Shown here one piece after another: positions 40,607-55,145 of a stretch of 64,000 nucleotides of DNA. Position 1 is the stretch's first letter, and each line of letters starts with the position of its first letter. A program made the position numbers and the translations under genes. The notes under the pieces were generated by a model. It saw nothing but the letters and a program-made list of their open reading frames with translations, was not told the DNA's origin and searched no databases. The DNA comes from Pelomyxa schiedti. Lineage: Eukaryota; Evosea; Pelobiontida; Pelomyxidae. The stretch lies in assembly GCA_020536535.1 (NCBI GenBank), contig JAHLWZ010000573.1, positions 882-64,881 of the forward strand, given 5' to 3'.

Positions 40607-41966
40607 ATGACCACCCCACGCGGCATCAACTTCCCACCACCAACAAAAACAAACAATCCAAGCCCGACAACCTCCGCACCACCACCACGCCCAACATCAT
40701 CCCCCCGCCTGTCGCCAATGACCCCCCGCACGGCCCCTTCGCCTTCGCCATCCCCCGCGAACCCCTCTCGGCGATGTAACAGCGTCGCCCGGTCGGGCGC
40801 GAGCGAGGAAGGTTCATCACCCAGAGAGGGCACGAGGCAAGGTGCAAAGCGCACAGTGGGCGAGGGGAAGGGACCTGGTTCGGGTACTGGTACGGCAGCG
40901 GCGTGGACGCCGGTGGTGCTGAGTGTGCCACAGCGGGTGCACCGCAGGAAGCCGGTGGACCTCTGCGTGAGGGTGGACAAGCGTTGGAGGGAGTCCCACG
41001 GTATAACCACCGGCGCAATGTTCTCGGTGTTTATCAACCACTCTTGCGTTAGTGCAACCACTCATGTTAAATGTGTGTGTACTCTCCTATTTCTAGAAAT
41101 TGGGTATGTCGAGATAGTAGTATGTTGTTTAACAATGCGGCAAGTATGAGTAACAAATCACTTTATACAGTGGAATGCTTTCGATGCAGCCCCGGAGTTG
41201 GCCACCCAGTGAAAGTTATTGTCAAGTCAAGATATCCGGTTATTGACAAAGAAAGCAACGCGGAAATCTATGAGCTGTCTCTTCTCTCTATTTGTACCTC
41301 TTCAAGGTATTCTCGCATATGAAACAAAGCCAACACAATCCTAGGGATCACCTGGGTTCTATGGTCAGCTTATGCTTTGACATTCCCGGCTATGGTTTGC
41401 TTTTTAGCAACAGCTTCCACTTGCGCGCGAGAATGAAGAAATCATGGCCAGCTATGCCACCTTCATCCTATAGCAGTACTACTCCAACTCCGCCTATCAA
41501 CGATCCCGTATCACCTGTTGCTGAGCCAGAACAGGAATCTTATGATGTTACCCGAACAATTATAAATAGTTCCAAGAAGTTTCGTGCTCCTGGTTAGCCC
41601 GTCTTCCCTAATTTAATCTGACCACACCAACTAGGTACATACTGTGTCGTAAGATTTACACGGTCTCTGATGCCGATTAAGCTGGAACAGTTCTTACTCA
41701 ATCATCTATTTTCTGTCACACTCCCGCCGGTATTCTCACAGCTACGCGGGAATGTTCGGGCTGTAAAACAGGTAGCACCCGCCACAGAACCCGCAGACAA
41801 CAACAACCTGTGGCTCACAGTGGTTACCTATGAGACCATTGAAGAGTTCCGCACAGCCATGAACACGTGGTATCTCATACAAAAGAACATTCTCCCTAAT
41901 CCCCTCAACATCGACCTGCTGGACGGTGGTTTCTGCTACACCATGGCTCTATTTGACAACGTATGA
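40607..41966 (+). CDS. hypothetical protein with Pro-rich N-terminus
   Basis: ATG 40607 to TGA 41964-41966, about four exons. The first ~95 residues are Pro/Ser/Thr-rich. Beta-type segments follow: WTPVVLSVPQRVHRRKPVDL, TTGAMFSVFINHS, LYTVECFRCSPGVGHPVKV. The C-terminal part reads YCVVRFTRSLMPIKLEQF, LWLTVVTYETIEEFRTAM and ILPNPLNIDLLDGGFCYTMA. The order of a beta-sandwich followed by an alpha/beta unit is loosely like clathrin-adaptor appendages, but I would not assign it. It starts ~100 bp from the divergent pentapeptide gene. Confidence 0.55.
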
Positions 41967-42091
41967 TTGCCACCACCCCATACACCATCCATTGTCTGAT
42001 TAGAGAAACAAAAGTGTGCGGAGGTAAACAACTTCCTCACACAGTACTGATAGTGTGGAAAAAAAGAAAAAGATAGCCTAATTTTGTCTTA

Positions 42092-43680
42092 TTAATGGCC
42101 TTCTGTTGTGGGTGTTGGTGTTGGTTCTGTGGTTGCTGGTTTAGGGGGAGGAGTTGGTTCAGAGGTTGTTACTGCAGCTCTTTTCTTGTCCGGGTCATGG
42201 GTATTGACACAGTTGATGAGGGTAGACTTGAGGGCGAACATCTGAGCACAAAGGTTATGGGTGAGGAACGCTATTCCGGTTGGTCCTAAATCATATAGTT
42301 CAACTGCTTTGCACCCTCCATTGACTGTCACGGCAGCCCTAATTCGAAGTTAGATAATTCAGGCATCCCTCTCAGGTGTACTTGGTGCATGCAGGCCAGT
42401 TGATGCTGTTTTGTATGCCGTCCCGTTGCATTTGCTCAAAGAATTCTGCAGCTTCGATCTGAAAACAAGAAAAGTTAAGAAAATACATAGTAAAGAATTC
42501 TACCATGGAAATATCTGCTTGCCGGAAGGAACTAATGAAAGCTGGAGAGTCAGGTACCGGTGCCCAAACCTCATGTCGACCAAGAGCAATTTTTTCTTTG
42601 ATAAACTGTGTCATCCCGTCCTCCTGGTAGAATGGAGAATGGAAGGCGTCATGAATGGGCAAAAGCTTTGCCTGTTCTGGCATGATGGTTTTCAATTTGG
42701 CCAACGGTGTTGGGTGCCCTATTTCTCGTCATATTCGGAAAAAAATTAGGCAATTACCTCCAACAACAGTTAGCATTGGAGTCAGTTTCATTGCGGCAAA
42801 TAGGGGAGAATCTGGAAACTCGGCATTAATTGTGGCCAGTGTCTTCTCCAGAACAGGTGCAGGGCCCTTGACGGTACATAACCAGGACTTGACCATGTTC
42901 TCTTTCCCCCATCGTTGGGTATGCAACTTGTTCAAGAAGAGGCAGGTTTCAATCTCTGACCGTGCAGTCTGAGAAAGAACGACGAGGAGTTTTTCGAGAT
43001 TATCTTTTCAAAAATTAGTGTAAGTGAGAGTAAGTTGTAAGCAATGACCAGCTTTGCTTATGGCGCCTAAAGCAGGCTCTCCCGCCGAGTATCCCAGTAA
43101 CACGTCAAACGATGCTCGGAAAGCACGATACCTCTTGTTTCCATCTGGGTCATCAGCATCAGTACCCGTGCCAAGTGCCGCGACAAGGAAACAGGTAACC
43201 GAGAAAATAGCTTGCATTGGTGAGACAACAAGGAAGTGTGACAGAAATTCGTTCGATGGGCAATCGGCCTCATTCTTCACCCTGGTGCAAAATATAAGTG
43301 GGGGTAAGACAACAAAAATAACAATATAGCAAGAACATAACAGCGAGGGAGGGAGGTGCAAGCACACGCACACGCACACGCACACACCAAGCGTAGCAAT
43401 CCCATACAGGGACCGTGTCGCAATAGGCCTTGATGGCAGGGAACATCTCACAGGCCAGCGCCTTGTCCGCCACCACGTTGAACGCCGCCGACGCCTCGGC
43501 CGCTACCCCCGCCACGAACCCATCCACGATGGGGAACATGGCGCACCACCGGCGAAGCCGCACGAACAGCCACGTGCGTATGTCCGGGTCCTCCGCAAAC
43601 CCCGCCGCGATCGCGATCCTACGCGCCCTGGCTGCCGGTGCTGCTGTGGGCGCCTCACTCGGTGTCGGTGTCGTTGCCAT
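42092..43680 (-). CDS. FabD-like acyltransferase (malonyl-CoA:ACP transacylase fold)
   Basis: FabD-type enzymes transfer malonyl or other acyl groups between CoA and ACP. ATG 43680; stop at 42092-42094. After an Ala/Pro-rich start and a helical region, the nucleophile elbow reads FDVLLGYSAGEPALGAISKAG, matching GHSxGE but with Tyr for His. Further C-terminal are KLTPMLTVVGG, LLPIHDAFHSPFYQ (catalytic His in FHSP), INWPACTKYT, and CKAVELYDLGPTGIAFL, matching the family's terminal iEiGPg strand. The end is a Pro/Thr-rich tail. The expected catalytic Ser and His are both present. Sequence is divergent, and no PKS or FAS modules flank it. Intron 1 contains a CA-rich microsatellite. Confidence 0.65.
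43362..43388. repeat. CA/CG-rich microsatellite in an intron
   Basis: A cacacg-type hexanucleotide repeats about four times here, inside the first intron of the acyltransferase gene. Confidence 0.8.
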
Positions 43681-43938
43681 TGTTCAGGTGGTTGAATCAA
43701 ATTCTCTTTAAGAGAGTTATGTTGATTACATTGTGTACCCGTTCCTATCTTTTTCTCCGTGAACTGTGCAACTGAACAGTTCTGCGAAGCCATTTTGATG
43801 ATATGGTCGCCCCCAGTCAGGCCTGGGATTACCGAGTCGCAATGCAGGAATGTTCTCCAGAGCTGCAAGTAAGGAAAGGAGTTTTTGTAGACATTGTTAG
43901 AGAACCCAATCAATTTCCCTGCAGATTTGGCCAGCGAC

Positions 43939-45327
43939 ATGGGTCGACACGGGTTCCAACCCCGCGTACGTGTAGCATAGTACCACGCAGTCATCAACGA
44001 GCACCTAACATGAAGCTATAGGGATGGATCAACCCAATGGTGATGGCCCGGATGAATTTCAAGCAATACACAGGACCCACGCTCAAGGACTACCTCAACA
44101 GGCCAAGGCCATCATGGGACGAAGTCAAAACCAAAATTGCAGAGAAAGAAAAACACACCTCTGAAATGGACGAGTGGGAACAACGTGCCCTGACCGAGCA
44201 CAGGGAGCAACTCGCAAAGGACAGGTACACAAACTTATGGGTGCGGCAATGGCCCATTCTATAGAATTAAATTATGGCTGGTGTTCCCTAATTGCAGTGT
44301 ATTAATGAGTGTTTATATCTACAGGGAAAGACTCATGGGGTACTCCTCTAGAGCTGACAAACACAAAAAACACAAGCACAAGCATAAGCACAAACACTCA
44401 TCATCTTCCTCCTCAGAGTCTGATTCTGAAGAGGATTCGGCAATTGTCAACACGTCCACTACAGATTCTGCAACTACAATGCCAAGTGCACCACCTTCTA
44501 GTACAAATGCACCTTCATCTGATTCTAGCTCCTCCAGCGACGAAAGTAGTCACCACCACAAGAAAAAAAAGAAAAAAGACAAGGACAAGAAAAAGAAGAA
44601 ATCACACAAAAAGAAGCATACTGCCACTCGTGCAGATGGCCCTGTCAAATTGAGTGACTTCTTCAAGAATGCAGCGGAGGAATACCGGCACCACAGCCCC
44701 AGTCCACCCCCGCGTCCTTCATCACCACCTCACAGTGCACCCCGTAAATCCTCGCCCCCACCCCGCAGAGCGTCTTCTCCGCACCGCAGCACCTCCCCTG
44801 CGCACCGGACCACCTCTCCTCCACCACGCAGAGCGTCTTCTCCGCGCCGCAGTGCCTCCCCTCCACGCAATACACACAGTCCACCTTCTGTACATTCCGC
44901 TCCGCACAGTACTCATACACCTACCCCCACACCTCAAAATTCCAATTCCACACCGACTTCCGCTTCAAGTCCCTCAAAGGTGTTTGAACAAGTAACTCGC
45001 CGAGTGTCATCACCCACTACTATCACAATTACCAAAGCTGCTGGTTGTGATTCCAACCATCCGGAATTGGATTCCGCAGCAGCACCCTCACCACAGCACT
45101 CTTGGACAACATCCAGAAGTGAATCCTCACATACCAACCACCACGCCACCCTCCCCACTCATCGCAACCACCATCTTGATCATGATGACCCTGAGCACTC
45201 ACGCTCCCAACAGGATTATGATCACACACACAAGCATACATCACCACCTGGTGGAGACAGGCACCCAGACAATTACCCCCATAATACAAAACGGCGTCGT
45301 GTTGACGACTCCCACAACAGACATTAA
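43939..45327 (+). CDS. FAM133-like nuclear basic/RS-rich protein
   Basis: ATG 43939 encodes MGRHGFQPR; a ~58-nt intron follows and the next exon continues WINPMVMARM, then GPTLKDYLNRPRPSWDEVK. This mirrors the conserved N-terminus of animal FAM133 (basic start, NPxxMAR, DYLNRPRPTWEEVK). Next come a charged helix (EHREQLAKDRERLMG), His/Lys runs (HKKHKHKHKHKH), a Ser/Asp acidic stretch, a KKKKKDKDKKKKK run and many RRASSP/PPRRSASPP units like SR-protein tails. It ends in a His/Asp/Asn-rich tail with TAA 45325-45327. FAM133 proteins are nuclear and linked to splicing factors; function here is inferred. An AGTAAA hexamer lies ~28 bp past the stop. Confidence 0.8.
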
Positions 45328-45391
45328 CTTTTTGTGATTTGCTTCAGTCCTATGTAGTAAACTTTTTTAAAAATGGTTCAAAATCATCGTT

Positions 45392-48083
45392 CTAAGTGCT
45401 ATTCTGGGTAAGCTTGTAAAGTGGCTGGGCACAGAGCTGTGATAAACCCCAGATGTACTCCTTCTGTTTGGGACTACCCATCCTCAGATAGGTGAAGAAT
45501 AAACTCTCTGCTTGAGCAAGTACTTTGTCGGCAGATAGTTTTCCAGCAAGGCCATTTATGAACTGTGAGTACTGTTAGTGTGAATGAGCGAGGTGTATTG
45601 ATTTTAACCTGAAGAATTTCGTCATATTTCATCTAGGAATCGAGACAGAAGTGAGTTGTATGTCAATGATGATGGCAGAACATACATCAGCTTGCATCAA
45701 TTGGTCGCGGTGCTGTGTTAGTATTGCTAACGCAATAAAAAGTTGAAAAGTTGGAGAAGAGTGGGACCATATAGTCTCCCAAATATGTTTTACTGTGTCA
45801 AAAGAAAATTCACGCTGTTTGTTCGTTATCTCTCGCATGGGGAAAGACTGCTTTACCTTAAATAGAACTAACAGCCAGCGATAGCAAAAGTACAAACTCT
45901 CCGATCCAGAGCTTTCTTGTGGTGGTTAGAGTAATTCTGGATTGTTTAAAGATACTTAAATGACTAAAAAGTCGAGGATCAATGACTTCGAGAATGTCAC
46001 GTATTGCATCAAGTTGTTCCCGTATTGCTGGTTGATCCTTGTGGAAGTTCATTTCCTAAAATGTGAAGTTATTTCAAGCTTTTTGCAGGTTGCACAAGCC
46101 ATCCGATCCATTAGACCTTTGAAACACCAAAAGGTGGCCACTTCATCTCCATCCATCACCTCGAGAATGACACTGCACAGGTCATTCATACCTTGCATGT
46201 AACCTGAAGAAAAGTTACCTTTTCAAAAGAATCTTGAAGATATTACCACAGTCAGAATTGAAATGAGAATAAGTTAATAAAATTTCAAAAAGCATGTTCA
46301 CATGGTGTAGGTTGGTGTCTCCTACACAAATGAGTGCACATACAAACTTTGATGAATGCCTTGATAATAGGGATAAGTTCGGTCTGTGCGAAGTACATCT
46401 CTCTCAATTTGTTGCTTTCTGAGTCTGAACTTTGAACATCGTGCCTCCTGTTCAGGGCCCATAGAAGTCCACTGGCTCTTGATAGCAAAATATTGAAGCC
46501 TAAGGTGATGTAATCAACGATGTAGCCCAGAGCAATCCCTACCTCTTTGTGGTATGCAAAGCTCTTCTTTCTTCATTCGTGGAATTCCATGGATAGAAAG
46601 AGAGAAGGTATTTCCAAACTTCCTGACGGATATCTGCCGAAACACCCTCTTTGGAGTTAGTGGATGAAGAGCAACAAAAAGGGAGTACCCCAGAAAAGAT
46701 CCGCTGACAGATATCCATTTTCTTTTTTTCTGGCATTCGCCCGTCGTTATCAAACGACTCAATCCATTCCATGGCATTTAAGGGACTACATCGCATGACC
46801 TGCATGAGTTTGAGTACTTACACAGTAATAATAATAAAAAACAACCTCCGGAAGCTCTTCATTTACTGGGCACGGGATAGGCTTGCTCTGGAGTTCAGTT
46901 GCTTTATTAGCGGCACTGGGGGATTCGATGACTTCAAAGTCTCCCATTTTCGTTGGCATTACAACTGCAGTCTTTACACCTGGCTTGGCCCAAATGCCAA
47001 GTGACTCGAATACTTTCCAAGGAAGCTCTGCTATGTCTGGAATTCCCTGTGGAGAAATGGACCCTCTTGATGGATCGTCAACTACTGATGGGGCCAATAG
47101 AGCCGCATCCATTCCAAACATTGGTAATTCCTTGCAAGTTTTTGCCCAAATATCATTGTTGTCATCAATTACAAACACGTTGGGGTCTTCTTCTGCACTG
47201 TATGTTTAGTCAGGATTTGTATTGCTTTACGTGGATATCACCTTCGCAAAGAGTCACGAAGAACGAGGAAGAGCTCTTTAAGACCACCACTGAAGAGGAA
47301 GAATGTCGGTGTGATGAGTCCATTTTTCAGAGCAAAGGTGACGTGAGATACACTGTTTCCTTTTCGTGGACGATATCTAGGGATCTTTTCAGCACATCCA
47401 CTGATGCGATTAAATTACCTTTTTGCTGAGTATATATCACACAGCAAGAATTTCGTAACGGGTTGGTTGGGGGGATCAGGTTGACTTGCGAACCATGGAG
47501 GAATGGGTGGAAGGGATACTGTTTCCAGGAGGGCTGAAATGGCTATGGCAAGGTCTGTTGCAGGACCCGTGGTAGCCACAGAATTTAAGGAAATATCAGC
47601 AAAGGTATCGGGCTCAGTTGGCTTGCCTCCATAAGCAAATTAGAGGGAAGGGTCCAGAACATACAGTTTGGAGACTGGCGGACTTTGAATACGGAAGCCA
47701 CTCAAAACAGGTGTCATCCTGTAATGGCAGATACGCAGCAGGTTGTGTAATCCTCAACAACCCTCTGATGCCCTGTCCGGCCCTATCAAACCCCACCACA
47801 AATTTGTGAATGGACGCGCACAACGTTCATCTTCTCTATTTAAACAGAAGGAAAGGGCAATGATGAAACACAGAGCCACGCTTATCCACTGTGCGCGCGT
47901 GTGTTGTTTTTGCGCCACTCACATTTGCACCACGACGTTCGGCATCACAGTCACTCTCACGTCCCCGCCCTTTGTCGCGCTGTCGTCTGTGCCCCGATCG
48001 GCCCCGATCGCCGCGGTTGTTGCGGCAGCCGAAGCACAACCGCCGTCGCCTGCCGCACCACCTACGCCCCTGGAGGCCATCAT
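45392..48083 (-). CDS. TBC-domain Rab GAP (TBC1D15/GYP7-like)
   Basis: TBC proteins switch off Rab GTPases. ATG 48083 (tandem Met at 48080); TAG 45392-45394. The N-terminus is Ala/Gly-rich, followed by poorly conserved exons matching the place of the TBC1D15 N-terminal domain (e.g. DDTCFEWLPYSKSASL). The TBC domain begins NAMEWIESFDNDGRM, QRIFSGG-type junction, VSADIRQEVWKYLLSFYPW, NSTNEERRAL, as in GYP7/TBC1D15. The Arg finger lies in QIERDVLRTDRTYPYY and the Gln finger in GYMQGMNDLCSVILEV, so both catalytic residues are present. C-terminal helices end in YIWGLSQLCAQPLYKLTQ. TBC1D15/17 regulate Rab7 at mitochondria and lysosomes; the target Rab here is unknown. Confidence 0.85.
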
Positions 48084-48202
48084 TTCGACGGAATGCCTTT
48101 GTTTTCGTGGTTAATCGAGGGGTGTATGTATTGTAAATTACTCCCAGTGGTGAGAAGCACCGCAAGTGGTCTGTTTGCAATTGAGTGAGGTGACTGAATG
48201 AG

Positions 48203-49426
48203 TCAGGTTACCTGCAAGGTCTGGGTGTACTGGGATCGAGATTGCACAGAGGCATGTGGGTGGAATGGGCACTTGGATCCAAGGCACTGCAGGTAATGTC
48301 AGTCGGTTTAATTATGTTGAAGGGGATGTTCCCGATACCTGTTTGTTATTCTTAAAAACATTGCAGACCACATTGCTTGGTTTTGTGAAGTGCACCCTTA
48401 AGAAATTGTCAGCACTATTTTGCAAAATAGAGATCCATCTACCCCAATTTCACGGCAGAAAAGTGTTGTCCAACTAGAACTCCATTAAATGTTGCCCTGG
48501 CACTGGAGGATGTGATGAACTCCCAAAAAAAAAAAAGAAATAGATAGTACCAACAACGAGGGCCACCAATGGAAGCCAGACTCTGAAGGGCAGCTCCTGT
48601 TCCCTAACAACAAAGTGGTGAAATCTGGTTAACTTAAATGTGGTAACCTCACTTGGTTGGAGCAAGACCACTCGCGGGTCGACATTGGGGTGGCGTTCTG
48701 AACAACACTAAGGAAGATTCCAACACCCACAGCCCCACCACAACATCCACAGAATCCACACCATCCACCAGGAACTTCTGCTGTTATGTGTCAGTAAGGA
48801 GTAGATTATTGGAAGAGAATACATGATCGTTTCTTTGCCGCTTTCAAGTCACTCAACTTCTTTTCACGCGGTGATCCCAATGTGTTGTGATAAGCTGTTA
48901 TCAACACGGCCGGAACAAGGAAGTGGTGCTCTGGTCCATGCATGCAGACACTCGGAAATTCAAGCAGCGAATATGCTGTGTGTGTTAATGAGAGCTATTG
49001 GAGTGGCAGTCACCGATCAATGCCACCAACCAACACGATTGACACCACACAACCAACGCAGACGCACACACACACAGACATACCCAATGAGAGCGGATCA
49101 CTCGTGTCAGACTCGGCACACACAGAGAGTATTGCGTGGACAGCATCGGCCGAGTGGCACGAGTCGCACACAAAGTGGCCACGACCACACGTGACCATCA
49201 CGTCATAGAACACTCCCCCGCACACAACGCACCGCGCTCCTCCCTGTGTCCCCTCATGATGGCTGCCACTTTTTTCTGGTGCCGAAGAAGTGCGATATAC
49301 GAGGTCAGCACCACACACCAAGCAGTTGTTCTTCCTGATGGGCCTCACTGTTTGTGCTGGTGGCGTGGCAGGGTGGTCGGTGGGTGGCTGTTCTGGGGTC
49401 GTCAGTGTACTCTGACGCAACAGCAT
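48203..49426 (-). CDS. DUF5714-family protein
   Basis: DUF5714 is a Cys-rich family I know from methanogens and anaerobic bacteria; its function is unknown to me. Seen in order: CLVCGADLVY, CVVCGGVFYDVMVTCGRGHF then VCDSCHSADAVHAI and SDTSDPLSL; across an intron MHGPEHHFLVPAVLITAYHN; WCGFCGCCGGAVGVGIF and NATPMSTREWS; GTGAALQSLASIGGPRCC; and a terminal CLGSKCPFHP. Each block matches the family and in the right order, with the Cys/His ligands kept. Six introns show it is a genuine eukaryotic gene and not bacterial contamination. ATG 49426 (MLLRQ) is preferred; the frame stays open to ATG 49582. TGA is at 48203-48205. Transfer from a prokaryote is the likely origin. Confidence 0.8.
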
Positions 49427-49839
49427 AGATGGCGCGCGTGACACACCCTCCCACAAGTTTCTCTTGCTGTGGCTCTGTGTGTTGGCATTTGGTCTTGGTG
49501 TGGAGTGGATCGCTCCCAGATGGTAGACGGGCCACGGACGTGTGCTCCCATAAGCGAGATGCACGATCCTCGCCCTCATCATAGTGTTGCTCAAACCACA
49601 CCACGCAGACAGCCCGTCATGGCCAGGATTCGGCGAAAGTTTTTGAAGGAAAAGGCAGATGCTCTGTTAATTATGTACGTCTGTGGCCTTAAAAGGACCC
49701 ACAATTTAGTCATCATCACTTCAGCACAGAAGCGTTGTTTTAAGAGAGGTAAGTGACCTTAACAGGGTTCCTTGGAACAAGCCTCCTGTGTACCGGCACT
49801 GGTTCGCCAACCATTATCTGTAACGTGATCATTATCTGA
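49427..49839. other. spacer upstream of the DUF5714 gene
   Basis: Between the DUF5714 start and the nitroreductase stop, both on the minus strand. The DUF5714 frame is open to 49582 and may belong to it. A 45-codon Arg/Lys-rich plus-strand ORF at 49620 is not supported by any domain. No RNA gene or repeat seen. Confidence 0.4.
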
Positions 49840-50797
49840 TCAGTTATGAGGTTTGGGAATACATACAGCACCAACGCAGACTTTCCCTTCAGGGATTAAA
49901 GCTTGCAGGGGTGCATATTCCTTGACGGCAAGCTGGAAGAATCCGGCCCAGCATGTACCAAGGCCAAGGGAGGGAGCAACCATGCTTAAGGTTGTAAGGG
50001 CAATAGAGCCGTCAATATCGGGCATTCCAAATTGGACTACAGCTGGAGAGAGTGCAATTATGACGACAGGGGCCCCCCGGAAGATTGGGTCCTGTCCGAC
50101 ATCCCATTGGGAGGTAACATACTGAGAGTAGGGGAGGTTTTTGGCCTTGATCCATTCCACAACAGGAACGGCGTACTTGCGAACCTTTTTGTTGTGCATC
50201 AGGGTTCTTGGGAGAAAGAACCAACCTGCTCTGGAGTTACTAGAACAAGGTATTCAATCATCTGTGTATTTCCAGACGTTTGGGTGTAATGGGTTATTTC
50301 CAGGAGCCTGTCAATTTTTGCTTGGGGAATAGGCCCAGGAAGGAAACGCCTGATTGAGCGGCGACTACGGACGAGTTGTTCAATCTTTTGGTTTTTTCTC
50401 CGTGTTACATTCTCTTAGTTATAAGAGGGAAAAAAGCACCTGTGCCTCGGAAACTGTTAATTCGGGACGAATTGGAGGGAAGTCAGCCTCCAAGGACCTG
50501 TTTTCCCACGAAAGGGCCCCAACAGGGCAGACCGCGGCACAGTGTCCGCACTACCGAACGTTACATAACACAAAAAAAGAAAAGAAAGAACCTTACTGCA
50601 CATTGTAGTACTAGTAACAGGCGCCGCTCCCTTTGTCCATTTAATGCCTAGAAAAAATCATCCAAAAAAAAAAAAAAGAAAAGAAGCTGAAGCTGTATAC
50701 AGAAAGAAGGACACTCAACAGCACACGCCCCACACTTGATGCACTTGGTCTCGTCCACAACGATCCGCGTCATCTCCGTCCCTGTCGTGGCCGCCAT
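49840..50797 (-). CDS. ferredoxin-domain nitroreductase (Giardia NR-type)
   Basis: Fe-S nitroreductases use ferredoxin-like electrons and FMN to reduce quinones or nitro compounds. ATG 50797; TGA 49840-49842. The N-terminal 2x[4Fe-4S] domain reads DETKCIKCGACAVECPS and, after a ~150-nt intron with A-runs, CGHCAAVCPVGAL. A second intron leads to the nitroreductase domain, with WIKAKNLPYSQYV, DPIFRGAPVVIIALSP, IALTTLSMVAPSLGLGTCWA and the end GAVCIPKPHN. This two-domain layout is that of Giardia nitroreductase (GlNR1/2) and related clostridial proteins. It fits the anaerobic metabolism indicated by PFOR and could take electrons from the same ferredoxin pool. Confidence 0.9.
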
Positions 50798-50974
50798 CCC
50801 CCTGCTTTTTCTGTTTATTCCTTGTTCAATGAACGCTCTTCTCCTAACGTGAATGCCTCTTCATTCTAAGGGTTCACAATAACAAGTTACAGAAGGAAAA
50901 TTCAGTTGTACAAACAGGGTGTATAGCTTGGATATTATCGTACAATGGTGCTAATTCTGTGCAGTGGTAATCTC

Positions 50975-55100
<4,126 letters not shown>

Positions 55101-55145
55101 AGTGGCTAGTAGAGCGTTTTAGAGAAAAAAAGTACAAAAAAAGGA

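Noticed and set aside
49620-49757. 45-codon Arg/Lys-rich plus-strand ORF beginning MARIRRKFLKEK
   Set aside because: Short, no recognisable domain, no clear splice partner, and lies in the probable upstream region of the DUF5714 gene.
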